DNA of 49,849 nt from Pseudomonas brassicae (GTDB lineage: Bacteria; Pseudomonadota; Gammaproteobacteria; Pseudomonadales; Pseudomonadaceae): NCBI RefSeq assembly GCF_010671725.1, contig NZ_JAAHBU010000128.1, forward strand, positions 1-49,849, in the 5' to 3' direction. Positions 8,674 through 16,945 of the stretch are shown here, piece after piece. Position 1 is the first letter of the stretch; every line of letters begins with the position of its first letter. The notes below the pieces were generated by a model. The model saw nothing but the letters and a program-made list of their open reading frames with translations. It did no database searches and was not told where the DNA came from. A program made the translations under genes and the position numbers.

Positions 8674-9450
8674 TCAGCTCGCCCGCGCCAGCTCACGCAG
8701 CCACTGCAGGGCCTCGGAGGCCAGCGCCTGGTAATGGGAAAGAATGTCGGCCAGGCCGACCCAGAAAATCCCGAGCCCGAACACCAGGGTCAGCGGGAAA
8801 CCGATGGAGAAGATGTTCAACTGCGGCGCCGCCCGGGTCATCACGCCAAACGCGATGTTGACCACCAGCAACGCGGTGATCGCCGGCAGCACCAGCAGCA
8901 ACGCGGCACCCAGCACCCAGCTCAGGCGCCCGGCGAGGTCCCAGAAATGATTGACCAGCAGCCCGCCCCCCACCGGCAAGGCAGTGAAGCTTTCGGTCAC
9001 CACCTCGAACACCACCAGGTGACCGTTCATCGACAGGAACAGCAGTGTCACCAGCATGCTCAGGAACTGGCTGACCACCGCCACGTTGACCCCGTTGACC
9101 GGGTCGACCATGGAGGCGAACGCCATGCCCATCTGGATCGCAATGACCTGCCCGGCGATCACGAACACCTGGAAGAACAACTGCAGGGACAAACCGAAGA
9201 GTGCGCCGATGATGATCTGCTCGGCAATCAGCAGCAGGCCACTGAGCGACAGCGGGTTGACTTCCGGTATCGGCGGCAGGCCCGGCACCACCACCACGGT
9301 GATAGCCACGGCGAAATACAGGCGGATACGCGCAGGCACCATCTTGGTCCCGAAGATGGGCATGGTCATCAGCACGGCGGCAATGCGAAACAACGGCAGG
9401 ATGAAACTCGCCACCCAGGTGGCGATCTGCGCATCGGTCAGCTCGAGCAT
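8674..9450 (-). CDS. fliR: Flagellar type III export protein FliR
   Basis: FliR is an integral membrane part of the export channel with FliP and FliQ. The 258-residue protein is strongly hydrophobic with about six membrane helices. The frame extends five codons upstream to a TTG at 9465, but the ATG at 9450 (MLELTDAQIATWV) matches the usual FliR N-terminus, so I place the start there. The gap to fliQ is then 7 bp. The stop is immediately before flhB. Confidence 0.95.
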   Translation of the reverse strand: MLELTDAQIATWVASFILPLFRIAAVLMTMPIFGTKMVPARIRLYFAVAITVVVVPGLPPIPEVNPLSLSGLLLIAEQIIIGALFGLSLQLFFQVFVIAGQVIAIQMGMAFASMVDPVNGVNVAVVSQFLSMLVTLLFLSMNGHLVVFEVVTESFTALPVGGGLLVNHFWDLAGRLSWVLGAALLLVLPAITALLVVNIAFGVMTRAAPQLNIFSIGFPLTLVFGLGIFWVGLADILSHYQALASEALQWLRELARAS

Positions 9451-9457
9451 CGCCAGC

Positions 9458-9727
9458 TCAGCCAATCAACTGCGGAATGCTGCCATACAACGACAGAATG
9501 TATTCCATGAACTTCTGTACCAGCCACGGCCCGGCGACGATCAGCGTGATCAGCATCACCAGCAGCCGCGGCAGGAAGCTCAGGGTCTGCTCGTTGATCT
9601 GCGTGGCGGCCTGGAACATCGCCACCATCAGGCCCACCAGCAGGCTGGGCACCACCAGCACGGCCACGATCAGGGTGGTCAGCCACAACGCATCACGAAA
9701 CAGGTCGACAGCAACTTCTGGGGTCAT
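9458..9727 (-). CDS. fliQ: Flagellar type III export protein FliQ
   Basis: FliQ is a small export-channel subunit with two membrane helices. The 89-residue length is the family norm. It begins MTPEVAVDLFRDALW and shows two hydrophobic stretches (about 15-38 and 52-75). It lies between fliP (18 bp upstream) and fliR (7 bp downstream) in the conserved fliPQR order. Confidence 0.97.
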   Translation of the reverse strand: MTPEVAVDLFRDALWLTTLIVAVLVVPSLLVGLMVAMFQAATQINEQTLSFLPRLLVMLITLIVAGPWLVQKFMEYILSLYGSIPQLIG

Positions 9728-9745
9728 GTTGTTCTCCTCGGCGCG

Positions 9746-10498
9746 CTAGACGCCACCGAAACTGCCAGCCAGGGTGCCCATGATCAGGGCCCAGCCATCT
9801 ACCAGTACGAACAGCATGATCTTGAACGGCAGGGAGATGATCAACGGCGACAGCATCATCATACCCATCGCCATCAGCACGCTGGCCACCACCAGGTCGA
9901 TGATCAGGAACGGAATGAAGATCATGAAACCGATCTGGAAGGCGGTCTTGAGCTCGGAAGTGACGAATGCCGGCACCACGATGGTCAGCGGTGCCTCATC
10001 CGGGCTGGCGATGTCGGTGCGCTTGGACAGGCGCATGAACAGGTCCAGGTCACTCTCACGGGTCTGCGCCAGCATGAAGTCCTTGATCGGCACTTCAGCC
10101 TTGGCGATCGCCTGCTGTGCCGTGAGGGTTTCGGCCAGGTACGGCTGCAACGCATCCTTGTTCACCCGATCGAACACCGGCGCCATGATGAACATGGTCA
10201 GAAACAGCGCCATGCCGGTCAGGATCTGGTTCGAAGGAGTCTGCTGCAAGCCCAGGGCCTGACGCAGGATCGAGAACACGATGATGATCCGCGTGAAGCT
10301 GGTCATCAGGATGACGAACGCCGGGATGAAGCTCAGCGCGGTCATGATCAGCAGAATCTGCAGACTGACCGAGTACTCCTGCTGCCCGTCTGCCCCGCTG
10401 GACAAGGTAATCGCCGGGATCGACAACGGATCGGCGGCCAGGGCCAGTGGCGCTGCAAACATCAGCAGCAGCGTCAACATCATGCGCAGTGCGCCCAT
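9746..10498 (-). CDS. fliP: Flagellar type III export protein FliP
   Basis: FliP forms the core of the export channel. The 250-residue protein has an N-terminal cleavable-type signal ([14 protein letters not shown]) followed by four membrane helices and the conserved [17 protein letters not shown] region. The ATG at 10498 shares one base with the fliO stop (TGATG); an in-frame GTG one codon upstream is also possible. Translational coupling to fliO is likely. Confidence 0.97.
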   Translation of the reverse strand: MGALRMMLTLLLMFAAPLALAADPLSIPAITLSSGADGQQEYSVSLQILLIMTALSFIPAFVILMTSFTRIIIVFSILRQALGLQQTPSNQILTGMALFLTMFIMAPVFDRVNKDALQPYLAETLTAQQAIAKAEVPIKDFMLAQTRESDLDLFMRLSKRTDIASPDEAPLTIVVPAFVTSELKTAFQIGFMIFIPFLIIDLVVASVLMAMGMMMLSPLIISLPFKIMLFVLVDGWALIMGTLAGSFGGV

Positions 10499-10941
10499 CA
10501 CGACTTGTCCTTATGATCCTTGCCCAACAGCTCCATCAGGCGCTGGGCGAATTCGGGCGCGGGTGCGCGGTTCGCAACCGGCACCTTTACCGGCTCGCTC
10601 AGCACGTGCAACGCGGTCAGCGTGCCCGGCGTATGCCCGATCAGTATCTGTTCGTTGCCGACCTGCACCAGCAGCAGCCGATCCCGCGGCCCAACCACCC
10701 GGCTGCCGACGATCTCGATGACCTGCTGGCCGCGCGGCGCGGCACTCTGCACCCGACGCAGCAACCAGGCGAGGAAAAAGATCAGCCCCAGCACCAGCAA
10801 CAGTCCCAGCACCAACTGGGTCAGTTGCCCGCTGACGCTGGGGCCACCAGCCGCGGCTGGTGCGGCGGGCTGCACCGCCAGCGCCAGGTCGAGCCACAAC
10901 AGGCTGACCCCGGCCAGCCCCGTGCGCAGAAAACGCTTCAC
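10498..10941 (-). CDS. fliO: Flagellar export assembly protein FliO
   Basis: FliO is a membrane scaffold that helps assemble the FliP ring. The 147-residue protein starts with GTG at 10941, directly after the fliN stop. It has an N-terminal hydrophobic signal and a membrane helix at about 38-62 ([19 protein letters not shown]). A cytoplasmic domain with [13 protein letters not shown], typical of FliO, follows. Its stop overlaps fliP. Confidence 0.93.
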   Translation of the reverse strand: MKRFLRTGLAGVSLLWLDLALAVQPAAPAAAGGPSVSGQLTQLVLGLLLVLGLIFFLAWLLRRVQSAAPRGQQVIEIVGSRVVGPRDRLLLVQVGNEQILIGHTPGTLTALHVLSEPVKVPVANRAPAPEFAQRLMELLGKDHKDKS

Positions 10942-11406
10942 TCAGCGCAGCTTCTTGATGCGTTCGCTCGGGCTGATCACGTCGGTCAGGCGAATGCCGA
11001 ACTTCTCGTTGACCACAACCACTTCGCCATGCGCAATCAGGGTGCCGTTGACCAGTACATCCAGCGGTTCGCCGGCCAGGCGATCAAGCTCGATGACCGA
11101 CCCCTGGTTGAGCTGCAGCAGGTTGCGGATGTTGATCTCGGTGCTGCCCACTTCCATGGAAATGCTCACCGGAATGTCCAGGATCACGTCCAGGTTGGGG
11201 CCGTCCAGGGTCACCTGCTCATTGTTGCGCGGCGAACTGCCGAACTCTTCCATCGGCAGTCGATTGGCACCGCCCGCACCCGCATCGCCAGCCATCAGCG
11301 CATCGATGTCAGACTGGCCGGCGTCGCCGGTTTCGGTCAGGGCAGCGGCCCACTCGTCGGCCAGGGCCTGTTCTTCCAGGGAAGTGATATCGTTTTCGTC
11401 AGCCAT
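10942..11406 (-). CDS. fliN: Flagellar motor switch protein FliN
   Basis: FliN forms the lower C-ring of the motor switch. The 154-residue protein has a variable acidic N-terminus and a C-terminal SpoA (surface presentation) domain from about residue 72 (DVILDIPVSISMEVG to the end). The N-terminal region contains QSDIDALMAG (residues 31-40), which looks like the FliM CheY-binding motif. It follows fliM by 48 bp and abuts fliO. Confidence 0.97.
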   Translation of the reverse strand: MADENDITSLEEQALADEWAAALTETGDAGQSDIDALMAGDAGAGGANRLPMEEFGSSPRNNEQVTLDGPNLDVILDIPVSISMEVGSTEINIRNLLQLNQGSVIELDRLAGEPLDVLVNGTLIAHGEVVVVNEKFGIRLTDVISPSERIKKLR

Positions 11407-11454
11407 CTTGTCCTCGACGGGGCAATCAATTCGGAGTTAAAGCCAGGGCGCCGA

Positions 11455-12423
11455 TCAGCGGCGCTCGATCGGCTCGGTTACTTGCAATGCCAGCGTGCCC
11501 TTGTGCGAGCCCAACTTGGCCTTGAATGACGGCACGCCGTTGGCGCGCAGCACCAGTTCTTCAGGCAGCTCCACCGGAATCACGTCGCCAGGCTGCATGT
11601 GCAGGATGTCGCGCAGGCGCAGTTCACGACGCGCAACCGTGGCGCTGATCGGCACACTGACATCCAGCACGTCTTCGCGCAGCGCCTTGATCCAGCGTTC
11701 ATCCTGGTCGTCGAGGTCGGACTGGAAGCCCGCGTCGAGCATTTCACGTACCGGCTCGATCATCGAGTACGGCATGGTCACGTGCAGGTCGCCGCCACCG
11801 CCATCGAGTTCGATATGGAAGGTCGACACCACCACCGCCTCACTCGGCCCGACAATGTTGGCCATGGCCGGGTTGACCTCGGAATTGATGTACTCGAAGT
11901 TGACCGGCATGATCGCCTGCCAGGCCTCCTTGAGATCGACGAAGCACTGGTCCAGCACCATGCGCACCACGCGCAGTTCGGTGGGCGTGAACTCGCGACC
12001 CTCGATCTTGGCGTGACGACCGTCACCGCCGAAGAAGTTGTCCACCAGCTTGAACACCAGCTTGGCGTCGAGGATGAACAGCGACGTGCCACGCAGCGGC
12101 TTGATCTTCACCAGGTTGAGGCTGGTGGGCACGTACAGCGAGTGCACGTACTCACCGAACTTCATCACCTGTACCCCGCCCACCGCCACGTCGGCGGAGC
12201 GACGCAGCAGGTTGAACATGCTCACGCGGGTGTAGCGGGCAAAACGCTCGTTGATCATTTCGAGGGTCGGCATGCGCCCGCGCACGATCCGATCCTGACT
12301 GGTCAGGTCATAGCTTTTGATGCTGCCGGGTTCGGCGCCGCTATCGGTTTGCACCAGACCATCATCGACGCCGTGCAGCAGGGCATCGATTTCATCCTGG
12401 GACAGCAGGTCCTGCATGGCCAT
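11455..12423 (-). CDS. fliM: Flagellar motor switch protein FliM
   Basis: FliM links CheY-P binding to motor reversal. The 322-residue protein starts with the CheY-binding peptide LLSQDEIDALLHG (residues 6-18). The middle domain that contacts FliG follows, including the GGxG-type segment PVGGVQVMKFGEYV region. A C-terminal SpoA domain binds FliN. It is 10 bp downstream of fliL and the length is normal. Confidence 0.98.
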   Translation of the reverse strand: MAMQDLLSQDEIDALLHGVDDGLVQTDSGAEPGSIKSYDLTSQDRIVRGRMPTLEMINERFARYTRVSMFNLLRRSADVAVGGVQVMKFGEYVHSLYVPTSLNLVKIKPLRGTSLFILDAKLVFKLVDNFFGGDGRHAKIEGREFTPTELRVVRMVLDQCFVDLKEAWQAIMPVNFEYINSEVNPAMANIVGPSEAVVVSTFHIELDGGGGDLHVTMPYSMIEPVREMLDAGFQSDLDDQDERWIKALREDVLDVSVPISATVARRELRLRDILHMQPGDVIPVELPEELVLRANGVPSFKAKLGSHKGTLALQVTEPIERR

Positions 12424-12433
12424 CTTGGGCTCC

Positions 12434-12931
12434 CTACTGCAATACGAAATTGGTGAAGAGCAACTGGTCGATGACCAGCTTGCCGACTTCCTTCTGGGCT
12501 ACTTCCTGAACACTGGCGGTGGCCTTCTGGCGCAGCATTTCCTGGCCGACCGGCGTCGACAGCGCGTCGAACGGCTGCCCGGAGAACAGCATGACCAGGT
12601 TGTTGCGGATCACCGGCATATGCACCTTCAGCGCATCCAGCGCAGCCTGGTCACGGCCCTGCATGGTGATACTCACCTGCATGTAGCGCTGACGGCCATT
12701 CTGGTTGAAGTTGACCACGAACGCGGGGGCCAGCGGCTCGTAGATCGCCACCGGTTTCACGTTGCTGACGGTGGCCGGGTCGACTTCCGGCTTGCTGTCG
12801 GCCTTGTGCAGGAAGAACCAGGTGGCGCCCACAGACAAGCCAATGGCCAGCAGCAATGCCGCCACCAGCAGCAGGATCAGCTTGAGTTTGCCTTTTACGG
12901 CGGGGTCTTTCACTGCGTCGCTCTTCGCCAT
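12434..12931 (-). CDS. fliL: Flagellar basal-body protein FliL
   Basis: FliL is a single-pass inner-membrane protein at the stator, with a periplasmic domain. The 165-residue protein has a short cytoplasmic tail and a membrane helix at about 17-40 (LKLILLLVAALLLAIGLSVG). Its stomatin-like periplasmic region ends in LVIDQLLFTNFVLQ. It is the first gene of the fliLMNOPQR-flhB operon, and a sigma-54 site lies about 50 bp upstream. Confidence 0.96.
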   Translation of the reverse strand: MAKSDAVKDPAVKGKLKLILLLVAALLLAIGLSVGATWFFLHKADSKPEVDPATVSNVKPVAIYEPLAPAFVVNFNQNGRQRYMQVSITMQGRDQAALDALKVHMPVIRNNLVMLFSGQPFDALSTPVGQEMLRQKATASVQEVAQKEVGKLVIDQLLFTNFVLQ

Positions 12932-12981
12932 GCCAATAATCCGTCACTCACAAGAGGTTTGTTCCACATGGCGAGGGGTGG

Positions 12982-12997
12982 AGCAAGTGTTATGCCA
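12982..12997 (-). promoter_or_regulatory. Sigma-54 promoter of fliL operon
   Basis: The minus strand reads TGGCAT-AACAC-TTGCT, one mismatch from the RpoN consensus, with GG and GC 10 bases apart. It is about 51 bp upstream of the fliL start, in the right place to drive fliLMNOPQR-flhB. Confidence 0.8.
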
Positions 12998-13015
12998 GAT
13001 TTGCACAACGCCCGC

Positions 13016-13041
13016 CCCTTCGCCGCAAGGCCGGCGAAGGG
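13016..13041. terminator. Hairpin between fliK and fliL (REP-like)
   Basis: CCCTTCGCCG and CGGCGAAGGG form a perfect 10-bp stem around a CAAGGC loop, between the fliK stop and the fliL promoter. No T-tract follows. It may block read-through or stabilise the fliK message; its core is similar to the element at 7478-7495. Confidence 0.55.
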
Positions 13042-13060
13042 TGAGGTATCACAGGGAGGG

Positions 13061-14362
13061 TCAGGCGTAGAAATCGACGGCACTGGAGCCGACCACCACC
13101 TGCTGTTCGACAGGCGTAGCGCCGGCCTCGGGGTCAGCCTCGGCACCACCGGCCGCATTGCGCCGCGCCGCCACGCCACTGAGCCCGGACGCCTGTTCCT
13201 GTGAACCCTGCTGCTGGCCGCGCGACTGGTCCGCGACGTTCACGTCGGGCTGCCCGAGGCCCTGCTGGGCGAACATTTCCTTGAGCCGGCTGGCCTGGTT
13301 TTCGAGCGCTTCGCGCACCACCACGTTGCCACTGGTGAAGGTGATCTGCGCCTGCTGCTCCGGCGCCATGTGCACACGGATATCCAGACGCCCCAGCTCG
13401 GCCGGCTCAAGCTTGATCTCGGCTGACTTGAGGTTCTGGCTGGACAGGTACATCACGCGATTGACCAACCCCTCGGTCCAGCCGTTCTGCTGCATTGCCA
13501 AAGGCTGGTTCAAGGGTGTGACCACCGGTACCGCATTGGCGGTCTTGGGGGTTGCCGCCTGGGTCAACGCACTGAGGCGATCGGCGAAATCATCGACGCG
13601 GGTATCACTGGAAGCCCCCTTGAGGTCCTTGAGGCCATCCTCGAGCAGCCCGCCGAAGGCTTTTTCGCCCGGCTCACCCGCCCCCGGATCGGCCTGGCGC
13701 GGGTCGAGCATGGCCGCCAGGGTATTGACGGCCGGCTGTGCCTGCGCCGCTTCGGGCTGCGCTGAGGCAGCCTTGCTGGCGTGTGCCGAAGTCGTACCTT
13801 GCGCCTGGGCACTCTGCTCCAGGGCCAGACGCAACACCGGCAGGTCTTGCAGCACATCGCCCTCGGGATCGAAGGCCGGCGCCTGCGGCTCGGGCTGTGC
13901 CACCACCGCAGGCGCCTGTGCCTGGACCTGCAACTGCGCTGCGGCCGCCTGCACAACCGGCGCCACGGCCTCGGCCTGCGCCTGGATCAGTTGGGCACCA
14001 CCTTGCGCGTCAGTAACCTGACCCGCAACAAGGCTGGAGTCGAGCAGTTGCGGCTCATCGGTGGCTGCCTCGACCTGCTCGCCATCGACACGGTCATCAG
14101 GCAAATCATTGCCGCTGTCGGCAACCTTGCGCTCATCCTGCGTCGCCGGTTTGCCGGCAGTTGCCGGGTCAGCCGCCTTGTCACCAGCCGGCACCTCGAC
14201 CTTGGCCGACGGCTTGTCACGGGATTGTTCGGCATACACCTTGGAAAAGCCCGAAGCCTTGTCGTTGGCGGCCTGCGGCACTTTGTCCGGCGCAGTGCCA
14301 GGCGCTCGCGAGGGCTTGGCGACGGCGGCTGGCTGCAGCAGTGGGTTTGAAGCGACGGGCAT
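13061..14362 (-). CDS. fliK: Flagellar hook-length control protein FliK
   Basis: FliK is a secreted molecular ruler that stops hook growth and triggers the FlhB switch. I start it at ATG 14362 (MPVASNPLLQPAAVAKPS), which has a GGAGA ribosome-binding site; the frame extends upstream but without support. The 433-residue protein has a long Ala/Gln/Pro-rich, low-complexity N-terminal part. The conserved C-terminal domain lies at about 295-395 (VNRVMYLSSQNLKSAEIKLEP, LDIRVHM, REALENQASRLKEMFAQQGL). The C-terminus is polar. A sigma-54 site precedes it inside the gap to hptB. Confidence 0.94.
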   Translation of the reverse strand: MPVASNPLLQPAAVAKPSRAPGTAPDKVPQAANDKASGFSKVYAEQSRDKPSAKVEVPAGDKAADPATAGKPATQDERKVADSGNDLPDDRVDGEQVEAATDEPQLLDSSLVAGQVTDAQGGAQLIQAQAEAVAPVVQAAAAQLQVQAQAPAVVAQPEPQAPAFDPEGDVLQDLPVLRLALEQSAQAQGTTSAHASKAASAQPEAAQAQPAVNTLAAMLDPRQADPGAGEPGEKAFGGLLEDGLKDLKGASSDTRVDDFADRLSALTQAATPKTANAVPVVTPLNQPLAMQQNGWTEGLVNRVMYLSSQNLKSAEIKLEPAELGRLDIRVHMAPEQQAQITFTSGNVVVREALENQASRLKEMFAQQGLGQPDVNVADQSRGQQQGSQEQASGLSGVAARRNAAGGAEADPEAGATPVEQQVVVGSSAVDFYA

Positions 14363-14411
14363 GGAAAGGGTCTCCGCTACAGATGCAAACGAACTCGAAT
14401 AGCGAAGACAC

Positions 14412-14427
14412 AGCAAAAGTCGCGCCA
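14412..14427 (-). promoter_or_regulatory. Sigma-54 promoter of fliK
   Basis: The minus strand reads TGGCGC-GACTT-TTGCT with correct GG-N10-GC spacing. It is about 50 bp upstream of the fliK start and directly after the hptB stop. This suggests that fliK is transcribed separately from the hsbA-hsbR-hptB genes. Confidence 0.72.
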
Positions 14428-14436
14428 GTTTTACCC

Positions 14437-14811
14437 CTAGACGTGATGACCGGCGTTTTCAAGCGCCACGCGCTGGCGCTCCCGTTCATAGGCCAGGCGC
14501 ATGTGGTGGTACTCGCGGGCTATCTGACCGATCAGATCTTCGACACCCAACAGAGGCCGCACCTTGATGCGCTCCTCCAACTGCCGACACAACTCCGCCA
14601 GGGTCGCGGCACCCATGTTGCTGCAACTGCCCTTGAAGCTGTGGGCCGCATAGCACAGCCCCTCGGCATCCTTGGCATCATTGGCGCTTTTGAGCTGCGC
14701 CATGCGCTTCTCGCAATCGTCAAGGAAAGTGTCGAGCAGCGCGACGTACTGGTCACCCATGACCTCACGCAACTCGCCCAGCACCTTGTCGTCAATCTGT
14801 TGATCGGACAC
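14437..14811 (-). CDS. hptB: Histidine phosphotransfer protein HptB
   Basis: HptB relays phosphoryl groups from hybrid sensor kinases to the response regulator HsbR. The 124-residue all-helical Hpt protein has the acceptor His57 in AAHSFKGSCSNMGA. The start is GTG 14811 with a strong AAGGAG ribosome-binding site. It follows hsbR in the same direction. Together they form the HptB-HsbR-HsbA switch known in Pseudomonas to affect swarming, biofilm and FlgM/FliA control. Confidence 0.92.
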   Translation of the reverse strand: MSDQQIDDKVLGELREVMGDQYVALLDTFLDDCEKRMAQLKSANDAKDAEGLCYAAHSFKGSCSNMGAATLAELCRQLEERIKVRPLLGVEDLIGQIAREYHHMRLAYERERQRVALENAGHHV

Positions 14812-14836
14812 TTGTTCACTCCTTGATCAAGTTGAA

Positions 14837-16552
14837 TTATGCCAGAGCCTCCCAGGCAAACTCCACGCGGGCGCGGCGCCCCTCGTCGGCCCATTCGGCA
14901 TGCCTGCTCAAACGGCGGATCAGGCTCAGCCCGCGCCCGCACAAGCGTTGCTCCAGCAACGGCCGTGCCAGCACCTTGCCCAGGTCGAACCCCCTGCCAC
15001 TGTCTTCGATCTCAATAACCAGACGCCCACCTTCGGGCAAGGGTTCCACGTGCAGATGCAAGCGAATGTAACCTGCCTGCAACGCCTGCAAGCGCTGGTT
15101 GCGCTCCTGATAATAGGCGGCAAATCCCTGCGCGTCGCGCTTGAGGCCTGAGTCCAGGCCCAGCACGCCGTGCTCCAGCGCGTTGGAATACAGCTCATTG
15201 AGCACTGTATGCAACGCGCCGCTTTGCGCCCGCAAGCCATGCACCTCCTGCAGCACTTGCACCAGGTAAGGCAAGGGGTTGAAGCGTTTGAGTGTCTGCG
15301 CTCGAAACTCGAACGACATGGACCAGTCCAGCGGGCTCGACTGCCCACTGTCGGAATAGATCATCGGCGCCGGGGCCAGCACCTGCGGGGCGACGACAAG
15401 AATATCCAGCATGCTGACATCGTCGCGGGATTGGCCGCGAAAATCCTCCAGCGCCTGTAGAACATCCTCGAACAGGCGCTCAGGCAGCCGGTTACGCGCA
15501 AACACCAGCTTGAGGCGCTCCACACCGAACAACTGCTCGTCTTCATTGCAGGTATCCACCACGCCATCGGACAACAGGAACAGGCGGTCGCCCAACGCCA
15601 GCGGCAGTACCTCGGTGTGCTCATCGAAGCGCTCGGGCGCCAACACCCCCAGCGGCAAGTGTCGGGACACCAGCGGCAGCGGCTCGCCGCCCGCCGCGGG
15701 CAGCAGGTAGCCATCGGGCATGCCACCGTTCCACACCTCGACCAGGCGGCGCTCGAAACTCAGGTTGAGCATCATGGCGCAGCAAAACATGTCGACCGGC
15801 AGGATGCGCTTGAGCTTGGCATTCATCTCGCGAAGGGTTTCGGCCAGGCCGTAGCCCTTGGCGGTCATGCCGTAGAACACCTCCGCCAACGGCATGGCGC
15901 CGACCGCCGCCGGCAGCCCGTGGCCGGTAAAGTCACCGAGCAGCACGTGCATCTCGCCCGTTGGCGTGAACGCGGCCAGCAGCAGGTCGCCATTGAACAG
16001 CGCATAAGGGGATTGCAGGTAGCGGATATTTGGCGCACTCAGGCAGCCCGCGTGCGCCACCTGGTCGAACACTGCCTTGGCCACACGCTGCTCGTTGAGT
16101 AGGTGACCATGGTGACGCGCAATTTCGTCGCGCTGCTCCAGCACGGTAGCCTGCAGGCGCCTCAGGCGGTCCATCGCCTTGATTTTGGCGGCCAGGATAA
16201 TCGGCTGGTAAGGCTTGGCCAGAAAGTCGTCACCCCCCGCCTCAAGGCAACGCACCAGGGCTTCGTCTTCACTCAGGGAAGTCAGGAAGATGATCGGTAC
16301 GAGGGACTCGCCAGCCATCGCCTTGATCTGGCGCGCCGCTTCGAAACCGTCCATCACCGGCATCAGGGCATCCAGCAGCACCAGTTGCGGACGCTGCTCG
16401 GCGAACAGGGCCACGGCCTGCGCCCCGTTCTCGGCGGTGATCACCGAGTGCCCCTGCCTGCGCACGATACCGGCCAGCAACAGACGGTCGGCGGCGCCGT
16501 CCTCGGCAATCAGCACACTCAATGGCTGCAGGCCATCCGCGAGCGCGCTCAA
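14837..16552 (-). CDS. hsbR: Response regulator with PP2C phosphatase and kinase domains, HsbR
   Basis: HsbR receives phosphate from HptB and then (de)phosphorylates the anti-sigma-factor antagonist HsbA. The 571-residue length equals that of the known Pseudomonas protein. Domains are a receiver at about 10-130 (phospho-Asp61 in LLDALMPVMDG), a SpoIIE/PP2C phosphatase at about 185-385 (LLGDFTGHGLPAAVGAMP, LLSDGVVD), and a C-terminal HATPase kinase at about 430-571 (ELYSNALEHGVL, IEDSGRGFD). The start is TTG 16552, overlapping the hsbA stop (TTGA); no better in-frame start precedes the receiver. Confidence 0.92.
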   Translation of the reverse strand: MSALADGLQPLSVLIAEDGAADRLLLAGIVRRQGHSVITAENGAQAVALFAEQRPQLVLLDALMPVMDGFEAARQIKAMAGESLVPIIFLTSLSEDEALVRCLEAGGDDFLAKPYQPIILAAKIKAMDRLRRLQATVLEQRDEIARHHGHLLNEQRVAKAVFDQVAHAGCLSAPNIRYLQSPYALFNGDLLLAAFTPTGEMHVLLGDFTGHGLPAAVGAMPLAEVFYGMTAKGYGLAETLREMNAKLKRILPVDMFCCAMMLNLSFERRLVEVWNGGMPDGYLLPAAGGEPLPLVSRHLPLGVLAPERFDEHTEVLPLALGDRLFLLSDGVVDTCNEDEQLFGVERLKLVFARNRLPERLFEDVLQALEDFRGQSRDDVSMLDILVVAPQVLAPAPMIYSDSGQSSPLDWSMSFEFRAQTLKRFNPLPYLVQVLQEVHGLRAQSGALHTVLNELYSNALEHGVLGLDSGLKRDAQGFAAYYQERNQRLQALQAGYIRLHLHVEPLPEGGRLVIEIEDSGRGFDLGKVLARPLLEQRLCGRGLSLIRRLSRHAEWADEGRRARVEFAWEALA

Positions 16553-16854
16553 CGGATATCGAACAGCTTGTCGAAATTGGAGATGGCGAGGATCTTGCGA
16601 ACGTCCGAGCTGGTGTTGACCACCTCGATCTGCGAGTCATCACCGCCGACGTGGTCACGCAGCAACAGCAGCATGCCCAGGGCCGAGCTGTCCAGGTACG
16701 TCGCCTCCTTGAGGTCCACCACTACCGACTGTGGGGGATGAGGCCTGCTCTCGTAGGAATTGCGAAATTCCTGATGCTTGCCGAAGTCGAATCGACCCTT
16801 GACCCAAATTGTCAGCCGCTTCCCATCCTGGGAGAGCTCGGAATTCACTGCCAT
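16549..16854 (-). CDS. hsbA: Anti-sigma-factor antagonist HsbA (STAS domain)
   Basis: HsbA is a STAS-domain protein whose phosphorylation state, set by HsbR, controls partner binding (FlgM in P. aeruginosa). The 101-residue protein has the SpoIIAA phosphosite motif YLDSSALGMLL with the likely acceptor at Ser56. The ATG at 16854 follows AAGGAA and gives the family's exact length; the frame is open further upstream but overlaps fliJ. The stop overlaps the hsbR TTG start by four bases. Confidence 0.93.
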   Translation of the reverse strand: MAVNSELSQDGKRLTIWVKGRFDFGKHQEFRNSYESRPHPPQSVVVDLKEATYLDSSALGMLLLLRDHVGGDDSQIEVVNTSSDVRKILAISNFDKLFDIR

Positions 16855-16916
16855 GTGTGCGATTCCTTCGATAATGGCGATTGCAGACTCAACAGGTTTA
16901 GCAGCCCGCCCGCCCC

Positions 16917-16933
16917 TCGGCAACCCGTGCCGA
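16917..16933. promoter_or_regulatory. Inverted repeat between fliJ and hsbA
   Basis: TCGGCA-ACCCG-TGCCGA is a perfect 6-5-6 inverted repeat 13 bp after the fliJ stop. There is no T-tract in the direction of transcription. It could be a small RNA stem marking the end of the fliEFGHIJ message. A full sigma-54 site is not present, because the GG-GC spacing is 8. Confidence 0.3.
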
Positions 16934-16945
16934 CCAACGCTTGCG

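Noticed and set aside
9451-9465. FliR start at TTG 9465
   Set aside because: It adds five residues not usual for FliR; the ATG at 9450 gives the standard N-terminus.
16855-16945. Sigma-54 promoter for hsbA (CGGCAC followed by TTGCC)
   Set aside because: The GG and GC are only 8 bases apart, which does not fit RpoN binding.
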